Assembly (NCBI GenBank): GCA_001602415.1
Contig: CP012155.1
Coordinates: 1,782,718-1,846,717, forward strand
Reading direction: 5' to 3'
Length of the DNA: 64,000 nucleotides
Source of the DNA: Bacteroidetes bacterium UKL13-3
GTDB taxonomy: Bacteria > Bacteroidota > Bacteroidia > UKL13-3
Shown here: piece after piece, positions 9,556 through 18,681 of the stretch
How the letters are laid out: each line of letters begins with the position of its first letter
Numbering within the stretch: position 1 is the first letter of the stretch
Notes under the pieces: model-generated
Database searches by the model: none
Told to the model about the DNA's origin: nothing
Seen by the model: only the letters and a program-made list of their open reading frames with translations
Program-made: the position numbers and the translations under genes

Positions 9556-9810
9556 TTTTCCTTATTGTTTATCTTAAGGACAACACGATGAGAATAAACC
9601 CCTATTAGTATCTTAATATTAAAATTCGTCCACATTGTTGTTGTGGTGCGGTGGTTGTCTCTTACAATGAATTATTTAGTGAAACTTGGTTAGACTTCAA
9701 ACAAGTATCAGATAGCTTGTGAGGTGAAATCTCTGAACTAAACTTGAAATAATTAATTACAAGCAATATCGCCTTCACTCTTATTCTTTAATATCATTAA
9801 TGCTTAACAA
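9556..9810. other. Intergenic spacer, no gene seen
   Basis: About 255 bp between the sorting-domain remnant and the hbd terminator. I see no plausible open frame, no tRNA and no strong hairpin. It may include the decayed promoter of the remnant. Confidence 0.5.
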
Positions 9811-9840
9811 AAAGCCCCTCAACCAAAAGTTGAGAGGCTT
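9811..9840 (-). terminator. Intrinsic terminator of the hbd gene
   Basis: AAGCC(C)CTCAAC pairs with GTTGAGAGGCTT around a CAAAA loop. On the minus strand the stem is followed by TTTTTG. It sits 30 bp beyond the hbd stop; A/T tracts on both sides may let it work in both directions. Confidence 0.8.
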
Positions 9841-9870
9841 GAAAAAAATATTGGGAAGCTAAGACTTAAC

Positions 9871-10764
9871 TTAACGCCCAGCAAATTGAGCCGAAACCAC
9901 TAAATCTTTACTTCCAGGAGTATACTTATAAAAACCTTCACCCGATTTGGCTCCAAGATTTCCAGCAGTAACCATGTTTACCAATAGCGGACAAGGTGCA
10001 TATTTAGGGTTGCCAAATCCATCGTGCAACACATTTAGGATGGCTAAACAAACGTCTAATCCAATGAAATCAGCTAATTGCAATGGTCCCATGGGGTGAG
10101 CCATACCCAGTTTCATTACCGTATCAATGGATTCTACGGTTCCAACACCTTCGTGTAAGGTCCAGATAGCCTCATTAATCATTGGCATTAAAATGCGGTT
10201 AGCAATAAAACCAGGATAATCATTGGCTTCAGCCGGTATTTTACCAATCGCTTTTGATAATGTAACAATTGTTTCTGTTACTTCTTTGGAAGTTTTGTAT
10301 CCGTTAATAACCTCAACCAGTTTCATCACCGGAACTGGGTTCATGAAGTGCATTCCAATAACCTTGTCCGCACGTTTGGTTACCGAACCAATTTTGGTAA
10401 TGGAAATGGAAGAGGTATTGGATGCCAAAATACAATGGGCAGGAGCAATTTCATCTAGTTGTTTAAATATATCAAGCTTGATGGTTACATTCTCCGTGGC
10501 TGCTTCAACAACTAGATCTGCATTTGCGGCACCTTCTTTTAATGTAGTAAACGTTTTAATGTTATTTAAAGTAGCAGCTTTTTGGTCTTCGGTAAGTCCA
10601 CCTTTAGCAACCTGGCGGTCGAGGTTTTTTCCAATGGTTTCAATAGCTTTTTCCAAAGCAGGTGCGCTAACATCTACCAAAGATACGTTGTATCCATACT
10701 GTGCAAATACGTGAGCAATTCCGTTGCCCATGGTTCCTGATCCGATTACGGTAATATTCTTCAT
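9871..10764 (-). CDS. hbd: 3-hydroxybutyryl-CoA dehydrogenase
   Basis: 297 residues of the 3-hydroxyacyl-CoA dehydrogenase family. The N-terminal Rossmann fold has VIGSGTMGNGIAHVFAQ (GxGxxG). The catalytic region shows the S-x18-H-x10-E pattern around SNTSSISITKIG and VIGMHFMNPVPVMKLVEVI. The C-terminal domain has NDYPGFIANRILMPMINEA and MGPLQLADFIGLDVCL. It oxidises or forms (S)-3-hydroxybutyryl-CoA with NAD(P) in butyrate-type or fatty-acid metabolism. It is monocistronic: its own promoter lies upstream, a terminator follows, and the MbnP-like lipoprotein gene diverges from it. Its promoter and first codons are duplicated 1.1 kb away (see the repeat at 11847). Confidence 0.95.
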   Translation of the reverse strand: MKNITVIGSGTMGNGIAHVFAQYGYNVSLVDVSAPALEKAIETIGKNLDRQVAKGGLTEDQKAATLNNIKTFTTLKEGAANADLVVEAATENVTIKLDIFKQLDEIAPAHCILASNTSSISITKIGSVTKRADKVIGMHFMNPVPVMKLVEVINGYKTSKEVTETIVTLSKAIGKIPAEANDYPGFIANRILMPMINEAIWTLHEGVGTVESIDTVMKLGMAHPMGPLQLADFIGLDVCLAILNVLHDGFGNPKYAPCPLLVNMVTAGNLGAKSGEGFYKYTPGSKDLVVSAQFAGR

Positions 10765-10794
10765 GTTCTGTTCGTTTGATAATTTTTAGTGCGG

Positions 10795-10824
10795 CAAATG
10801 TATAAAAGACTCGCACTTTGCAAA
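10795..10824 (-). promoter_or_regulatory. Bacteroidota-type promoter of hbd
   Basis: On the minus strand TTTG (10824-10821), 18 bp, then TACATTTG (10802-10795), close to the primary-sigma consensus TTTG-N19-21-TAnnTTTG of Bacteroidota. It is 30 bp from the hbd ATG. The same elements are recognisable in the degenerate copy at 11847-11931. Confidence 0.65.
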
Positions 10825-10839
10825 GCAGGTTTCTTGGGT

Positions 10840-10872
10840 GTTGATAAAAAAGCAAATGTATGCTTACATTTG
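10840..10872 (+). promoter_or_regulatory. Promoter of the MbnP-like lipoprotein gene, probably giving a near-leaderless transcript
   Basis: GTTG at 10840-10843, then 21 bp, then TACATTTG at 10865-10872 match the Bacteroidota promoter pattern. The ATG at 10879 is only 6 bases after the -7 box, so transcription would start at or within a few bases of the initiation codon. Confidence 0.5.
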
Positions 10873-10878
10873 TCTGGT

Positions 10879-11694
10879 ATGTTCATTATTAAATCCAAAT
10901 CTATTTCAGTAGCAATCTTATTGGCGCTATCGTTTGGTTGGGGCTGTTCTAAAAACGAAGAAATTGTTGAGAAAAATGTATTCGTTAAAGGTCCCGATTC
11001 AACTACTCCAACAATAATACAGAAGCCTCAGTTAGTATTAACTATTCAACATGTTGCAGGAAACCAGCCGTTGGAGTTTGATAAACGTTACACAAATGAG
11101 AGGGGTGAACAATTTACAGTTGATGTGCTCAAATATTACCTAAGCAATATCGAACTCATCTATGATACAGCAACGGTTTACCTTCCCGAAACTTATTTTT
11201 TAATAGACCAAGGCCGCGATGCCAGTCGTACCATAACTTTTCCATCCATTCCCAAAGGAAAGTTAAAGGGCGTTCAAATGCTTATTGGGGTTGATGCTCC
11301 GCGTAATTGCTCGGGAGCACAAACGGGTGCGTTGGATCCCGTTTTGGGGATGTTTTGGACCTGGAATTCGGGATATATAATGGCTAAAATGGAAGGTAGT
11401 TATACCAAAGGGAATAATCCTAATGCTCAATATATATGGCATTGTGGCGGGTATGCCGCACCGTTTTCGAGTTTACGAACCATTCAACTTTCGTTTAATC
11501 CAACAACTATTGATACAATTGAACAAACTACTGTTCATATAACTGCCGATGTGTTGGAATGGTTTAAAACTCCACACCAATTAAAAATTGACAGTATTCC
11601 TGTATTTAACGATCCATCCGAAATAGGCAAAAAAGTAGCCGATAACTATGCCGATATGTTTGCAGTTAAAGGTGTGATGAAAAAACCGTTCTGA
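10879..11694 (+). CDS. MbnP-like lipoprotein (putative copper-binding family)
   Basis: I choose the ATG at 10879 because it opens a lipoprotein signal peptide: MFIIKSK, a hydrophobic core, then LSFGWGC with the lipidated cysteine. The product is 271 residues. The body shows the MbnP-family order: LEFDKRYTNERGEQFTVD, then LKYYLSNIELI, YFLIDQGR, LKGVQMLIGVD, and FWTWNSGYIMAKMEG, and near the C-terminus IWHCGGY. MbnP proteins are periplasmic or surface proteins usually found with MbnH/MauG-type cytochromes and linked to copper handling; no MauG partner is in this window. It stands alone, divergent from hbd. Family assignment is good; copper binding is inferred from the family. Confidence 0.8.
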   Translation: MFIIKSKSISVAILLALSFGWGCSKNEEIVEKNVFVKGPDSTTPTIIQKPQLVLTIQHVAGNQPLEFDKRYTNERGEQFTVDVLKYYLSNIELIYDTATVYLPETYFLIDQGRDASRTITFPSIPKGKLKGVQMLIGVDAPRNCSGAQTGALDPVLGMFWTWNSGYIMAKMEGSYTKGNNPNAQYIWHCGGYAAPFSSLRTIQLSFNPTTIDTIEQTTVHITADVLEWFKTPHQLKIDSIPVFNDPSEIGKKVADNYADMFAVKGVMKKPF

Positions 11695-11735
11695 TGACAA
11701 CGGTAAAACCGCAAAGGCGGAGAGACGCAAGGTGT

Positions 11736-11856
11736 TTATTTTCGGATAAACTGTTGATTGAGGTTTCCGGTTGACGTTTTTAACGATAGGAAATAATTAC
11801 CCGGAATAAGTTTGCTAACGGAAAGTTCGTGAGCTAATAGCGCTAAAATTCTTCAT
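11736..11856 (-). pseudogene. Decayed T9SS sorting-domain tail behind a copied hbd start
   Basis: On the minus strand the ATG at 11856 (MKNFSAIS..., the first three codons as in hbd) opens a frame that stops after 13 codons. One frame over, the stretch LALLAHELSVSKLIPGNYF then LSLKTSTGNLNQQFIRK runs to TAA at 11736-11738 and reads as the end of a T9SS type A sorting domain (L-x-P-G-x-Y-F-L-x-L motif and final K). So a start region and a sorting tail are joined with a frame shift and no mature domain. It is almost surely non-functional; 11695-11735 also holds a decayed GCAAAG-type repeat. Confidence 0.6.
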
Positions 11857-11931
11857 ATTCTGTTCTCAATTAATTTTTAATTGTGGGCAAATTGTAAAAA
11901 AAACTGGCACTTTACAAAGTAGGGTTCTATG
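11847..11931. repeat. Degenerate direct duplicate of the hbd promoter/start region
   Basis: This stretch aligns base by base with 10755-10837 in the same orientation: ATTCTTCAT(A/G)TTCTGTTC, AATTTTTA, TG(C/G)GGCAAAT, and CGCACTTTGCAAAG versus GGCACTTTACAAAG. The -33 TTTG element is kept; the -7 box has gained a base (TACAATTTG). The MbnP-like gene lies between the copies. Confidence 0.75.
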
Positions 11932-11972
11932 GTAACGATACAAAGTTTAGTTACAGAGCATCAAGCATTCAT

Positions 11973-12593
11973 TTATTTGACCTTTATTGATTGGTTTTCA
12001 AACAGAAAAACCTTTCCATCGTTAAGTTTAACTATAATGTCAACAAGCAGTGTAACCGGTTGTTTGGGTCTAACATTAAGATAGAGTTGGATCGATTGGT
12101 TGCTGTAACCTGGAAAATAATTTGTAAGCTGATACTCCTCTAACTTAAATCGTACTGTAGAACCATTAATATCAACATTAAAATATGTATTCAACACATC
12201 GCCACGTTTTAAGATTATCTCATCATTATACAAACTATCCACTTTTGAAATAATTTCAAAGGAGGCTACTTTTTGTTGGATAATAAAATTGGGCTCATTG
12301 CAAGAACAGGCGTACGCAGAAGTAATAAATGAAAATGTAGGCTGTGAGAATAATGAACTGATTTGTTTTAAATGATTTACGGAAACAATAAAACCTATAC
12401 TATCAAATGGGTAATAGGCCGTAGAGTCGAATCCTAAACCGTAACAGTGATCGTATTGGGTCGTAACATTCATTGAATCGACACTAAAATATTTGTCGGG
12501 ACCCGGATCTTTACACCTACAGCAATCGGTAAAAGTTACCGGAATAATACCCATAAACATCAAGGTTAAAAGTATGGATGTGATTTTTTTCAT
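11973..12593 (-). CDS. Secreted hypothetical protein, cysteine-rich N-terminus
   Basis: 206 residues. The N-terminus MKKITSILLTLMFMGII is a signal peptide. It is followed by VTFTDCCRCKDPGPDKYFS; the first cysteine might be lipidated, but the TFTDC context is a poor lipobox. The mature part is mostly beta-prone (alternating hydrophobic residues, for example SIQLYLNVRPKQPVTLLVDIIV) with a further cysteine pair in AYACSCNEP. I do not recognise the family. It ends with LNDGKVFLFENQSIKVK. It is 14 bp downstream of the M1 aminopeptidase gene on the same strand, so it is probably in one operon with it and exported to the periplasm or surface. Confidence 0.6.
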   Translation of the reverse strand: MKKITSILLTLMFMGIIPVTFTDCCRCKDPGPDKYFSVDSMNVTTQYDHCYGLGFDSTAYYPFDSIGFIVSVNHLKQISSLFSQPTFSFITSAYACSCNEPNFIIQQKVASFEIISKVDSLYNDEIILKRGDVLNTYFNVDINGSTVRFKLEEYQLTNYFPGYSNQSIQLYLNVRPKQPVTLLVDIIVKLNDGKVFLFENQSIKVK

Positions 12594-12607
12594 CTCTTTA
12601 GTAGGTC

Positions 12608-15244
12608 TTACTTTTTAATAAAAAGCTGTGATAGAGATGTATCACGAAGTTCAACCATAATAACGTACGCATTAGGTTCTAAGAAATCGATGTTGATTGG
12701 GGTTGATGTTATCACAGTATTGATAGATAGGGTTTTGAGTAGTTTTCCTTGTTGTGAGTAAATATAAATATTTTTTACCTGCACCTTTCCCGGAAACTGC
12801 ACCAAAAGCTTGTCGTCAGCCGGATTTGGAATAAGCATAAACGATTCTTTTTGATCCGCAGGAAGGACTTCACTGATACTAACCACACTCGCATCGCGCA
12901 TCCCAAATGTGTATTCACCGCTTTTTACATCATTCACCCAAAAACGACCCACTTTATCTGTTTTGCTGTTCCCTGGTTGGAAGGTGTTTTCGGTATGGAT
13001 TTGCCATTCCTCTCCGGGAAATGCACGATATAATAATACAAGGCTATCTTCTGTTTTGTTGATCAATTCGGAATCCAAGTATGTTGAAGGAGTGCCATCA
13101 TAATTGAAAAAGCCCCAGGTTTTAAAACCCTCATTAACGTAACTGTTAATTGTCCAATACCTTTCGGCAGAAATTCTGATTCCTTTCTCATTTAACTTTT
13201 CATTTAGGGGACCCACCCAATGATGCGTAACGGCTAAGTTATTTCCTCCAGTTCCTGTTCCGGTTGATTGTACATTCAATGAGAATAGTACGTTAGGCAC
13301 TGCAACGTTTCCTGTTTGAGAGATGAGCAACGTTTCGGTTCTATTTCCTAAATAAATTTTATTGTCATGGTTTACAGACCATCCCACAATACTTTCATTT
13401 TGCGGAAAAGCACCTTCCCAACTGGATGTTCCATTAACTAGCTGTAAGAAATAGATCCGGGGAGTTGAATATAAAACGTAAAGAGTTAAAGTAAAAGGTA
13501 AAGATTCCGAAACATGTGTATTTTTACGCTGGAGTTCCGAAAACTCGAAACGATAATGGTTTTCGGAATTAACTTTAGAAAATGTATATTTTGATACGAC
13601 TACATCTGAATGCCCCGGACTGTAAATCCACTTTTGAAAGAAATTTGAAAGATTAATGGAGGTGCATTTTTGGAATTCATTTTTGAGGTCTTCACTGCTT
13701 ACATCGGCAAAAGTGTATTTATTCAAGTAACTTTTACACGCTGCAAAAAAAGATGAATCACCCATCAACGAACGAAGAGTATGTACCATTAAAGCGCCCT
13801 TTTTGTATACGTGTGTGCCGTAAGTAATATTCTGTGGAATACCCGAAACAGGATACCAACCACCATCATTTTTAGGCGCACGCAACAACACCTCATTCGA
13901 CTTATCTTTAATATCGCTCAAATACGCTTCTTTCCCATAAACACATTCTAAAAACAACGCTTCGTTAAAGCTAGCCCATCCTTCATTAAGCCACATATCT
14001 TCAGCTGTGCGGCAAGTGGCTAAATCGCCCCACCACATATGTGATATTTCGTGAGCAAACAATGTTTCATAATTGGTTCCGCCATCAATGGCATAATTCG
14101 GGTACGCAATATTGGTGGCATGTTCCATGGCTCCCGCATTAAACGGTACGCCAACATAACCCACTCTATCGAAAGGATAGGGGCCGTATTTACTCTCAAA
14201 ACACAACAAGGCATTATTAAGCTTGGCAAACGATTGTTTTGCTTTGGCAGTATCGGCAGCAACCACAGCCAGCCAAACCGGGTAAGTACGGTTCATTCCT
14301 TGAAACTCATACTTTATAAATTCATATTTACCAACAGCAACCGAAGCAAGGTAGGTAGGAATAGGTTGTTTGAGTTCCCAATTCCAAGTAGTGCTGCCAT
14401 CACCGTTTATCGTTTCGGGTAATTGTAAACCATTGCATACTGCTTTAAAAGTAGGGTCGGTTGTAATGTGAAAAGTATAGGTTGCTCGGTCGGTAAAATT
14501 ATCAATGCATGGGAACCAGCAACGACCAAAATTGTGCGGAACATTTTTAAAGGCAACGCCCATATTGTAAGCGTAGTTTCCACTAAAATAAAAGCCTCCC
14601 CATTGCGGATCGGTTTCGGGTTGGCCATTATAGGTTATTGCGACATTAATTAATGAATCATTCGTTGGGCTATTTTTTCTATTCACTACAACATATAATT
14701 CAGAATCATTTTGCGAAAAGGTAGTAACTGTGTTGTTCACTTTTACATCCGTTACTGCTAACTTAAGTAAATCGATTTTGATGGTAGAAAGACTATCCGT
14801 TTGAGTTGGGTCAATCGTTAGTATTGTGGTTCCCGAGATGGTTTTAGATGCAAGGTTTTGTATCGAAAGAGCAATATCGTAATGCACTACATTAAACGAA
14901 TCGGAAGGGGAAGGTGTTTTACTGGAATACACCACCTTTTGCGTTCTGCTCCAGTTTTGTCCGTTCACCATTAAAACATACATACCCGAAGATTGACCTT
15001 TGAGCGAATACCTCCGGCTATTCATGCCGGTTATCAGTTGAATTGAATCTACCAACACACTGCGTCCAAGCAAATCCATAAATTGTATGGAAGCCTTTTG
15101 GGTAGTTTTACTGTTAAAACTTACCGTAATATCCTCAACAAAAGGATTGGGTGAACAGCTTACGGTAGGGGTGTCTCTAGCAGTTTTAGCGTTAAGTGAT
15201 AAACTACAGCACAATAAGCCAAGGATTAGGTTCAGATATTTCAT
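12608..15244 (-). CDS. Secreted M1-family metallo-aminopeptidase with sorting-like modules at both ends
   Basis: 878 residues. A signal peptide (residues 1-19) is followed by a module of about 80 residues (SCSPNPFVEDITVSF, then IQFMDLLGRSVL, then SSGMYVLMVNGQNW) that reads like a T9SS sorting domain at the N-terminus. The M1 fold follows: GAMEHATNIAYP in place of the usual GAMEN near residue 372, the zinc site HEISH at H398-H402, and WLNEGWASF carrying the third ligand glutamate. At the C-terminus LIPNPADDKLLVQF, IYSQQGKLLKTLSI and the final LFIKK form a normal type A sorting domain. M1 enzymes remove N-terminal residues from peptides; this one should act outside the cell after T9SS export. 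It is probably followed in an operon by the secreted protein at 11973. Confidence 0.88.
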   Translation of the reverse strand: MKYLNLILGLLCCSLSLNAKTARDTPTVSCSPNPFVEDITVSFNSKTTQKASIQFMDLLGRSVLVDSIQLITGMNSRRYSLKGQSSGMYVLMVNGQNWSRTQKVVYSSKTPSPSDSFNVVHYDIALSIQNLASKTISGTTILTIDPTQTDSLSTIKIDLLKLAVTDVKVNNTVTTFSQNDSELYVVVNRKNSPTNDSLINVAITYNGQPETDPQWGGFYFSGNYAYNMGVAFKNVPHNFGRCWFPCIDNFTDRATYTFHITTDPTFKAVCNGLQLPETINGDGSTTWNWELKQPIPTYLASVAVGKYEFIKYEFQGMNRTYPVWLAVVAADTAKAKQSFAKLNNALLCFESKYGPYPFDRVGYVGVPFNAGAMEHATNIAYPNYAIDGGTNYETLFAHEISHMWWGDLATCRTAEDMWLNEGWASFNEALFLECVYGKEAYLSDIKDKSNEVLLRAPKNDGGWYPVSGIPQNITYGTHVYKKGALMVHTLRSLMGDSSFFAACKSYLNKYTFADVSSEDLKNEFQKCTSINLSNFFQKWIYSPGHSDVVVSKYTFSKVNSENHYRFEFSELQRKNTHVSESLPFTLTLYVLYSTPRIYFLQLVNGTSSWEGAFPQNESIVGWSVNHDNKIYLGNRTETLLISQTGNVAVPNVLFSLNVQSTGTGTGGNNLAVTHHWVGPLNEKLNEKGIRISAERYWTINSYVNEGFKTWGFFNYDGTPSTYLDSELINKTEDSLVLLYRAFPGEEWQIHTENTFQPGNSKTDKVGRFWVNDVKSGEYTFGMRDASVVSISEVLPADQKESFMLIPNPADDKLLVQFPGKVQVKNIYIYSQQGKLLKTLSINTVITSTPINIDFLEPNAYVIMVELRDTSLSQLFIKK

Positions 15245-15476
15245 GTAACAGGTTTTAAAACATCAAATCTACTCGGTTTTCATTATCCACAAACAGCAAA
15301 TTTTTTGTGGGTATTTTCCATTAAAAAATGGTGCTTAACACCTGCTGAACGAGTATCTTGCACTGCTTGCTGAAATGCAGTTCATAGCTCATTGTATACA
15401 GTTCGTAGTTACCAATACTATTGACTATTAAAACATAATAAACTATGATCCATGATCTAAAAAACTATTAACTAAA
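15245..15476. other. Spacer with low-complexity ACTATTAACTA-type repeats before gyrA
   Basis: The 232 bp between the divergent aminopeptidase and gyrA genes include degenerate units such as AACTATGATCCATGAT and CTATTAAC. Similar units lie at 21371-21415 and near 63577. No gene is visible; it should hold the promoters of both genes, though I see no clear box. Confidence 0.5.
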
Positions 15477-18041
15477 ATGGCAGAAGACAGAATTATTACC
15501 ATCAACATTGAAGATGAAATGAAAACGGCCTATATCGATTATTCGATGTCGGTTATTGTTTCGCGTGCGTTACCAGATGTGCGTGACGGATTAAAGCCCG
15601 TTCACAGGCGTGTTTTGTATGGAATGACCGAGTTGGGATTAGCATCCAACCGTCCGTACAAAAAATCGGCACGTATTGTAGGAGAGGTTTTAGGAAAGTT
15701 TCACCCGCATGGCGATAGTTCCGTATACGATGCGATGGTGCGTATGGCGCAGGATTGGAGCATGCGTTACACGTTGGTTGACGGACAAGGAAACTTTGGT
15801 TCGGTTGATGGTGATCCACCTGCAGCTATGCGTTATACGGAAGCACGTTTGCGCAAAATTGCCGAAGAGCTGTTAACGGATATTGAAAAAAATACGGTGG
15901 ATTTCCGCCCCAATTTTGACGACTCGTTGCAAGAGCCAACCGTGTTGCCGGCTAAAATTCCTCATTTATTGGTAAATGGTGCATCGGGTATTGCTGTGGG
16001 TATGGCTACTAATATGGCGCCACACAACCTTACTGAGGTTATTGATGGAACATTGGCTTATATCGACAATCGCGAAATTGAAATCAGTGAGTTAATGAAA
16101 TTTGTGAAAGCTCCCGATTTCCCTACAGGTGGTATCATCTACGGATATGAAGGAGTAAAAGAAGCCTTTGAAACAGGAAGAGGTCGCATAGTGATGCGCG
16201 CCAAAGCTGTGTTCGAAACATCTAAAACCGGTAAAGACCAGATTGTAGTAAACGAAATTCCTTACCAAATTAACAAAGCGGTATTGATAGCCAAAACAGC
16301 TGAGTTAATTAACGAAAAGGTAATTGAAGGTATTTCGGAAATACGTGACGAGAGTGACCGTGACGGTATGCGTATCGTTTACGATATTAAGCGTGATGCG
16401 ATTCCGAATATCGTACTCAACAAACTATACAAATACACAGCTCTTCAAACATCTTTTAGCGTAAACAACGTAGCCTTGGTAAAAGGTCGCCCGGAGATGC
16501 TAAACCTAAAAGATCAAATCAGGCATTTTGTGGATCACCGCCATGATGTGGTGGTGCGCAGAACCAAGTTTGAATTGGAAGAAGCTCAAAAACGTGCTCA
16601 TATTTTAGAAGGGTTATTAATTGCTTTAGATAACCTTGATGCCGTTATTAAATTAATTCGCGAAGCGAAAACTCCTGATGAGGCTCGTGAAGGGTTGATG
16701 ACCAATTTTAAGTTAAGTGAAATTCAAGCGAAAGCCATTTTGGATATGCGTTTACGCGTATTAACCGGACTGGAGCGTGATAAGATTAAAGATGAGTACG
16801 CAGAGTTAATGAACTTGATTAACTACCTGCAATCTGTATTGGCTGACGAAGGCTTGCGATTCCAAATCATCAAAGATGAGTTGGCCGAGATGAGAGAGAA
16901 GTACGGTGATAAACGCAGAACCGAAATTGTGTTTGCCGGAAATGATATGAGCATGGAAGATTTAATTCCGGATGATGAAGTGGTGATTACCATTTCGCAC
17001 ATGGGTTATGTAAAACGTACTTCATTAACCGAATACCGCACCCAAAACAGAGGAGGACGAGGTTCAAGAGGTGTTGCCAAACGCCAAGAGGATTTTGTTG
17101 AACACGTATTTATGGCTACCAACCACAACTATATGTTGTTCTTCACCAACCAGGGTAAATGCTTCTGGTTAAAAGTTTGGGAAATTCCGGAAGGTGATAA
17201 AACAGCTAAAGGAAGAGCTATCCAAAACCTCATTAATATTAGTCCAGAAGATAAAGTGATGGCCTACCTTAATGTAAAAACATTGAGTGATGAGGAATAC
17301 TTAGCCAACAACTATGTAATGATGTGTACCGAGCAGGGAACCATCAAGAAGACTACTTTAGAGGCTTATTCACGTCCGCGTGCCAATGGTGTAAATGCCA
17401 TCAATGTGCGTGAGGGAGATATGCTGGTAGAAGCTCGTTTAACCACAGGTTCAAGCGAAATCATTATTGCCAGCCAAGAAGGTAAAGCCATTCGTTTCAA
17501 CGAAAGCAGCGTTCGCCCAATGGGCAGAACGGCTACCGGAGTGAGAGCTATTCGTTTGGCCGATGGAGATACGGTATTGGGTATGATTGCCATCGAAAAT
17601 CCGCAAACAACCAATGTATTAGTAGTAACTGAAAATGGTATGGGTAAACGTTCGGATGTGGAAGATTACCGAATCACCAACCGTGGAGGTAAAGGAGTAA
17701 TGGCCATGAATGTTACCGAAAAAACAGGTAAACTCGTTGCTATTAAAGAGGTAGACGATACCAACGATATTATGATTATGACCAAAGCGGGTATTACTAT
17801 TCGCTTAAGTGTGAAAGACCTGAGAGTATTGGGTCGCGTAACCCAAGGAGTTCGTTTGATTAATATTGATGATAAGGATTCGATTGCTTCTATTGCAAAA
17901 GTGGATTATGTAGAAGAAGTGGAAGAGGTTGTAGAAGGCGCAGAAGTTACTGAAGGAACAGAACCAACAGGAGAGGAGCCAACTACAGATACTCCGGAAG
18001 CACCTCCAACCGGTGAAGCAGATGCACCGCCTGTTGAATAA
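15477..18041 (+). CDS. gyrA: DNA gyrase subunit A
   Basis: 854 residues. The N-terminal breakage-reunion domain has [21 protein letters not shown], the quinolone region [18 protein letters not shown] (wild-type-looking serine and tyrosine/aspartate positions) and the catalytic tyrosine in [10 protein letters not shown] near residue 121. The C-terminal DNA-wrapping beta-pinwheel carries a GyrA box variant QNRGGRG, which separates it from ParC. The last 45 residues are an acidic, proline- and threonine-rich tail ([20 protein letters not shown] and on). It cuts and passes DNA together with GyrB to add negative supercoils. It is monocistronic, with a terminator after it. Confidence 0.97.
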   Translation: MAEDRIITINIEDEMKTAYIDYSMSVIVSRALPDVRDGLKPVHRRVLYGMTELGLASNRPYKKSARIVGEVLGKFHPHGDSSVYDAMVRMAQDWSMRYTLVDGQGNFGSVDGDPPAAMRYTEARLRKIAEELLTDIEKNTVDFRPNFDDSLQEPTVLPAKIPHLLVNGASGIAVGMATNMAPHNLTEVIDGTLAYIDNREIEISELMKFVKAPDFPTGGIIYGYEGVKEAFETGRGRIVMRAKAVFETSKTGKDQIVVNEIPYQINKAVLIAKTAELINEKVIEGISEIRDESDRDGMRIVYDIKRDAIPNIVLNKLYKYTALQTSFSVNNVALVKGRPEMLNLKDQIRHFVDHRHDVVVRRTKFELEEAQKRAHILEGLLIALDNLDAVIKLIREAKTPDEAREGLMTNFKLSEIQAKAILDMRLRVLTGLERDKIKDEYAELMNLINYLQSVLADEGLRFQIIKDELAEMREKYGDKRRTEIVFAGNDMSMEDLIPDDEVVITISHMGYVKRTSLTEYRTQNRGGRGSRGVAKRQEDFVEHVFMATNHNYMLFFTNQGKCFWLKVWEIPEGDKTAKGRAIQNLINISPEDKVMAYLNVKTLSDEEYLANNYVMMCTEQGTIKKTTLEAYSRPRANGVNAINVREGDMLVEARLTTGSSEIIIASQEGKAIRFNESSVRPMGRTATGVRAIRLADGDTVLGMIAIENPQTTNVLVVTENGMGKRSDVEDYRITNRGGKGVMAMNVTEKTGKLVAIKEVDDTNDIMIMTKAGITIRLSVKDLRVLGRVTQGVRLINIDDKDSIASIAKVDYVEEVEEVVEGAEVTEGTEPTGEEPTTDTPEAPPTGEADAPPVE

Positions 18042-18063
18042 TTAATAATTAATAATTTAAAAG

Positions 18064-18099
18064 AAAGCCATCAATCGTTAAACCGGTTGGTGGCTTTTT
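18064..18099 (+). terminator. Intrinsic terminator of gyrA
   Basis: AAAGCCATCAATCG pairs with CGGTTGGTGGCTTT (two G-T wobbles) around TTAAAC and ends in TTTTT, 22 bp past the gyrA stop. Confidence 0.85.
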
Positions 18100-18233
18100 A
18101 AATTAACAGTAATACCTAAAACAAATCTGTAACAGTCTTATTCCAGTATTATTTCGACTGTTTTATTATGTCATCTAAAAGAAAAGTCAAACCCGTAACT
18201 CGCAATTAACACCCTCTAACATTTACTCATGGA

Positions 18234-18255
18234 AAAGGAGGCCGAAGCCTCCTTT
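18234..18255 (-). terminator. Intrinsic terminator of the RNase P RNA gene
   Basis: A perfect 9-bp stem AAAGGAGGC/GCCTCCTTT with a four-base loop (TTCG on the transcribed strand), followed by TTCC. It lies directly behind the 3' end of rnpB. Confidence 0.85.
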
Positions 18256-18420
18256 ATCTTAGCGCAAAACGATAAGCCGGGTTCTGTCCTTTAAACCAAT
18301 TACTTGATTCAAAGCGATTGTCATTTATCTCCGATAACCATCACTGATTACCTCTAGCAGCCTACCCACCGGCATCGAACGAGAAGTTCTTTTATCAGCT
18401 TACTCAATACAACCACTAAA

Positions 18421-18445
18421 GGTTGCTGAGCGAAGCCGAAGCACC
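18421..18445 (-). repeat. CTGAGCGAAGCCGAAG-type palindromic repeat in the P16/P17 region of rnpB
   Basis: GGTTGCTGAGCGAAGCCGAAGCACC folds on itself (outer GGTTGC with GCACC). Its core resembles the CACTGAGCG-N-AGTCGAAGTG palindromes common between Bacteroidota genes, and it resembles the element at 18541. Confidence 0.6.
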
Positions 18446-18540
18446 GGCCTATTTGGCCTTACAACCCGTGAGGTTTACCTTGCTTCCGTCATTACTGGCG
18501 GAACGGTGGTCTCTTACACCGCCTTTTCACCTTTTCCGCA

Positions 18541-18575
18541 AAAAGGTCACTGAGCCTAGGCCGAAGTGACTTTTT
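18541..18575 (-). repeat. CACTGAGCCTAGGCCGAAGTG-like palindrome in the P12 region of rnpB
   Basis: AAAAGGTCAC pairs with GTGACTTTTT around TGAGCCTAGGCCGAA. Aligned with the 18421 element, the two share CTGAGC..AG.CCGAAG. Confidence 0.6.
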
Positions 18576-18681
18576 GAGGTAGTTTAATTTTCTGCGGCAC
18601 TATCTGTAAACCCAATATTATACTGAGCTTCCCACCCGTTAGGTGGCACGGCACTCTGTGTTGCCCGGACTTTCCTCCATG

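Noticed and set aside
10223-10714. 163-codon plus-strand frame opposite hbd
   Set aside because: It is a shadow of a well-supported gene in another frame, with no family likeness and no start context.
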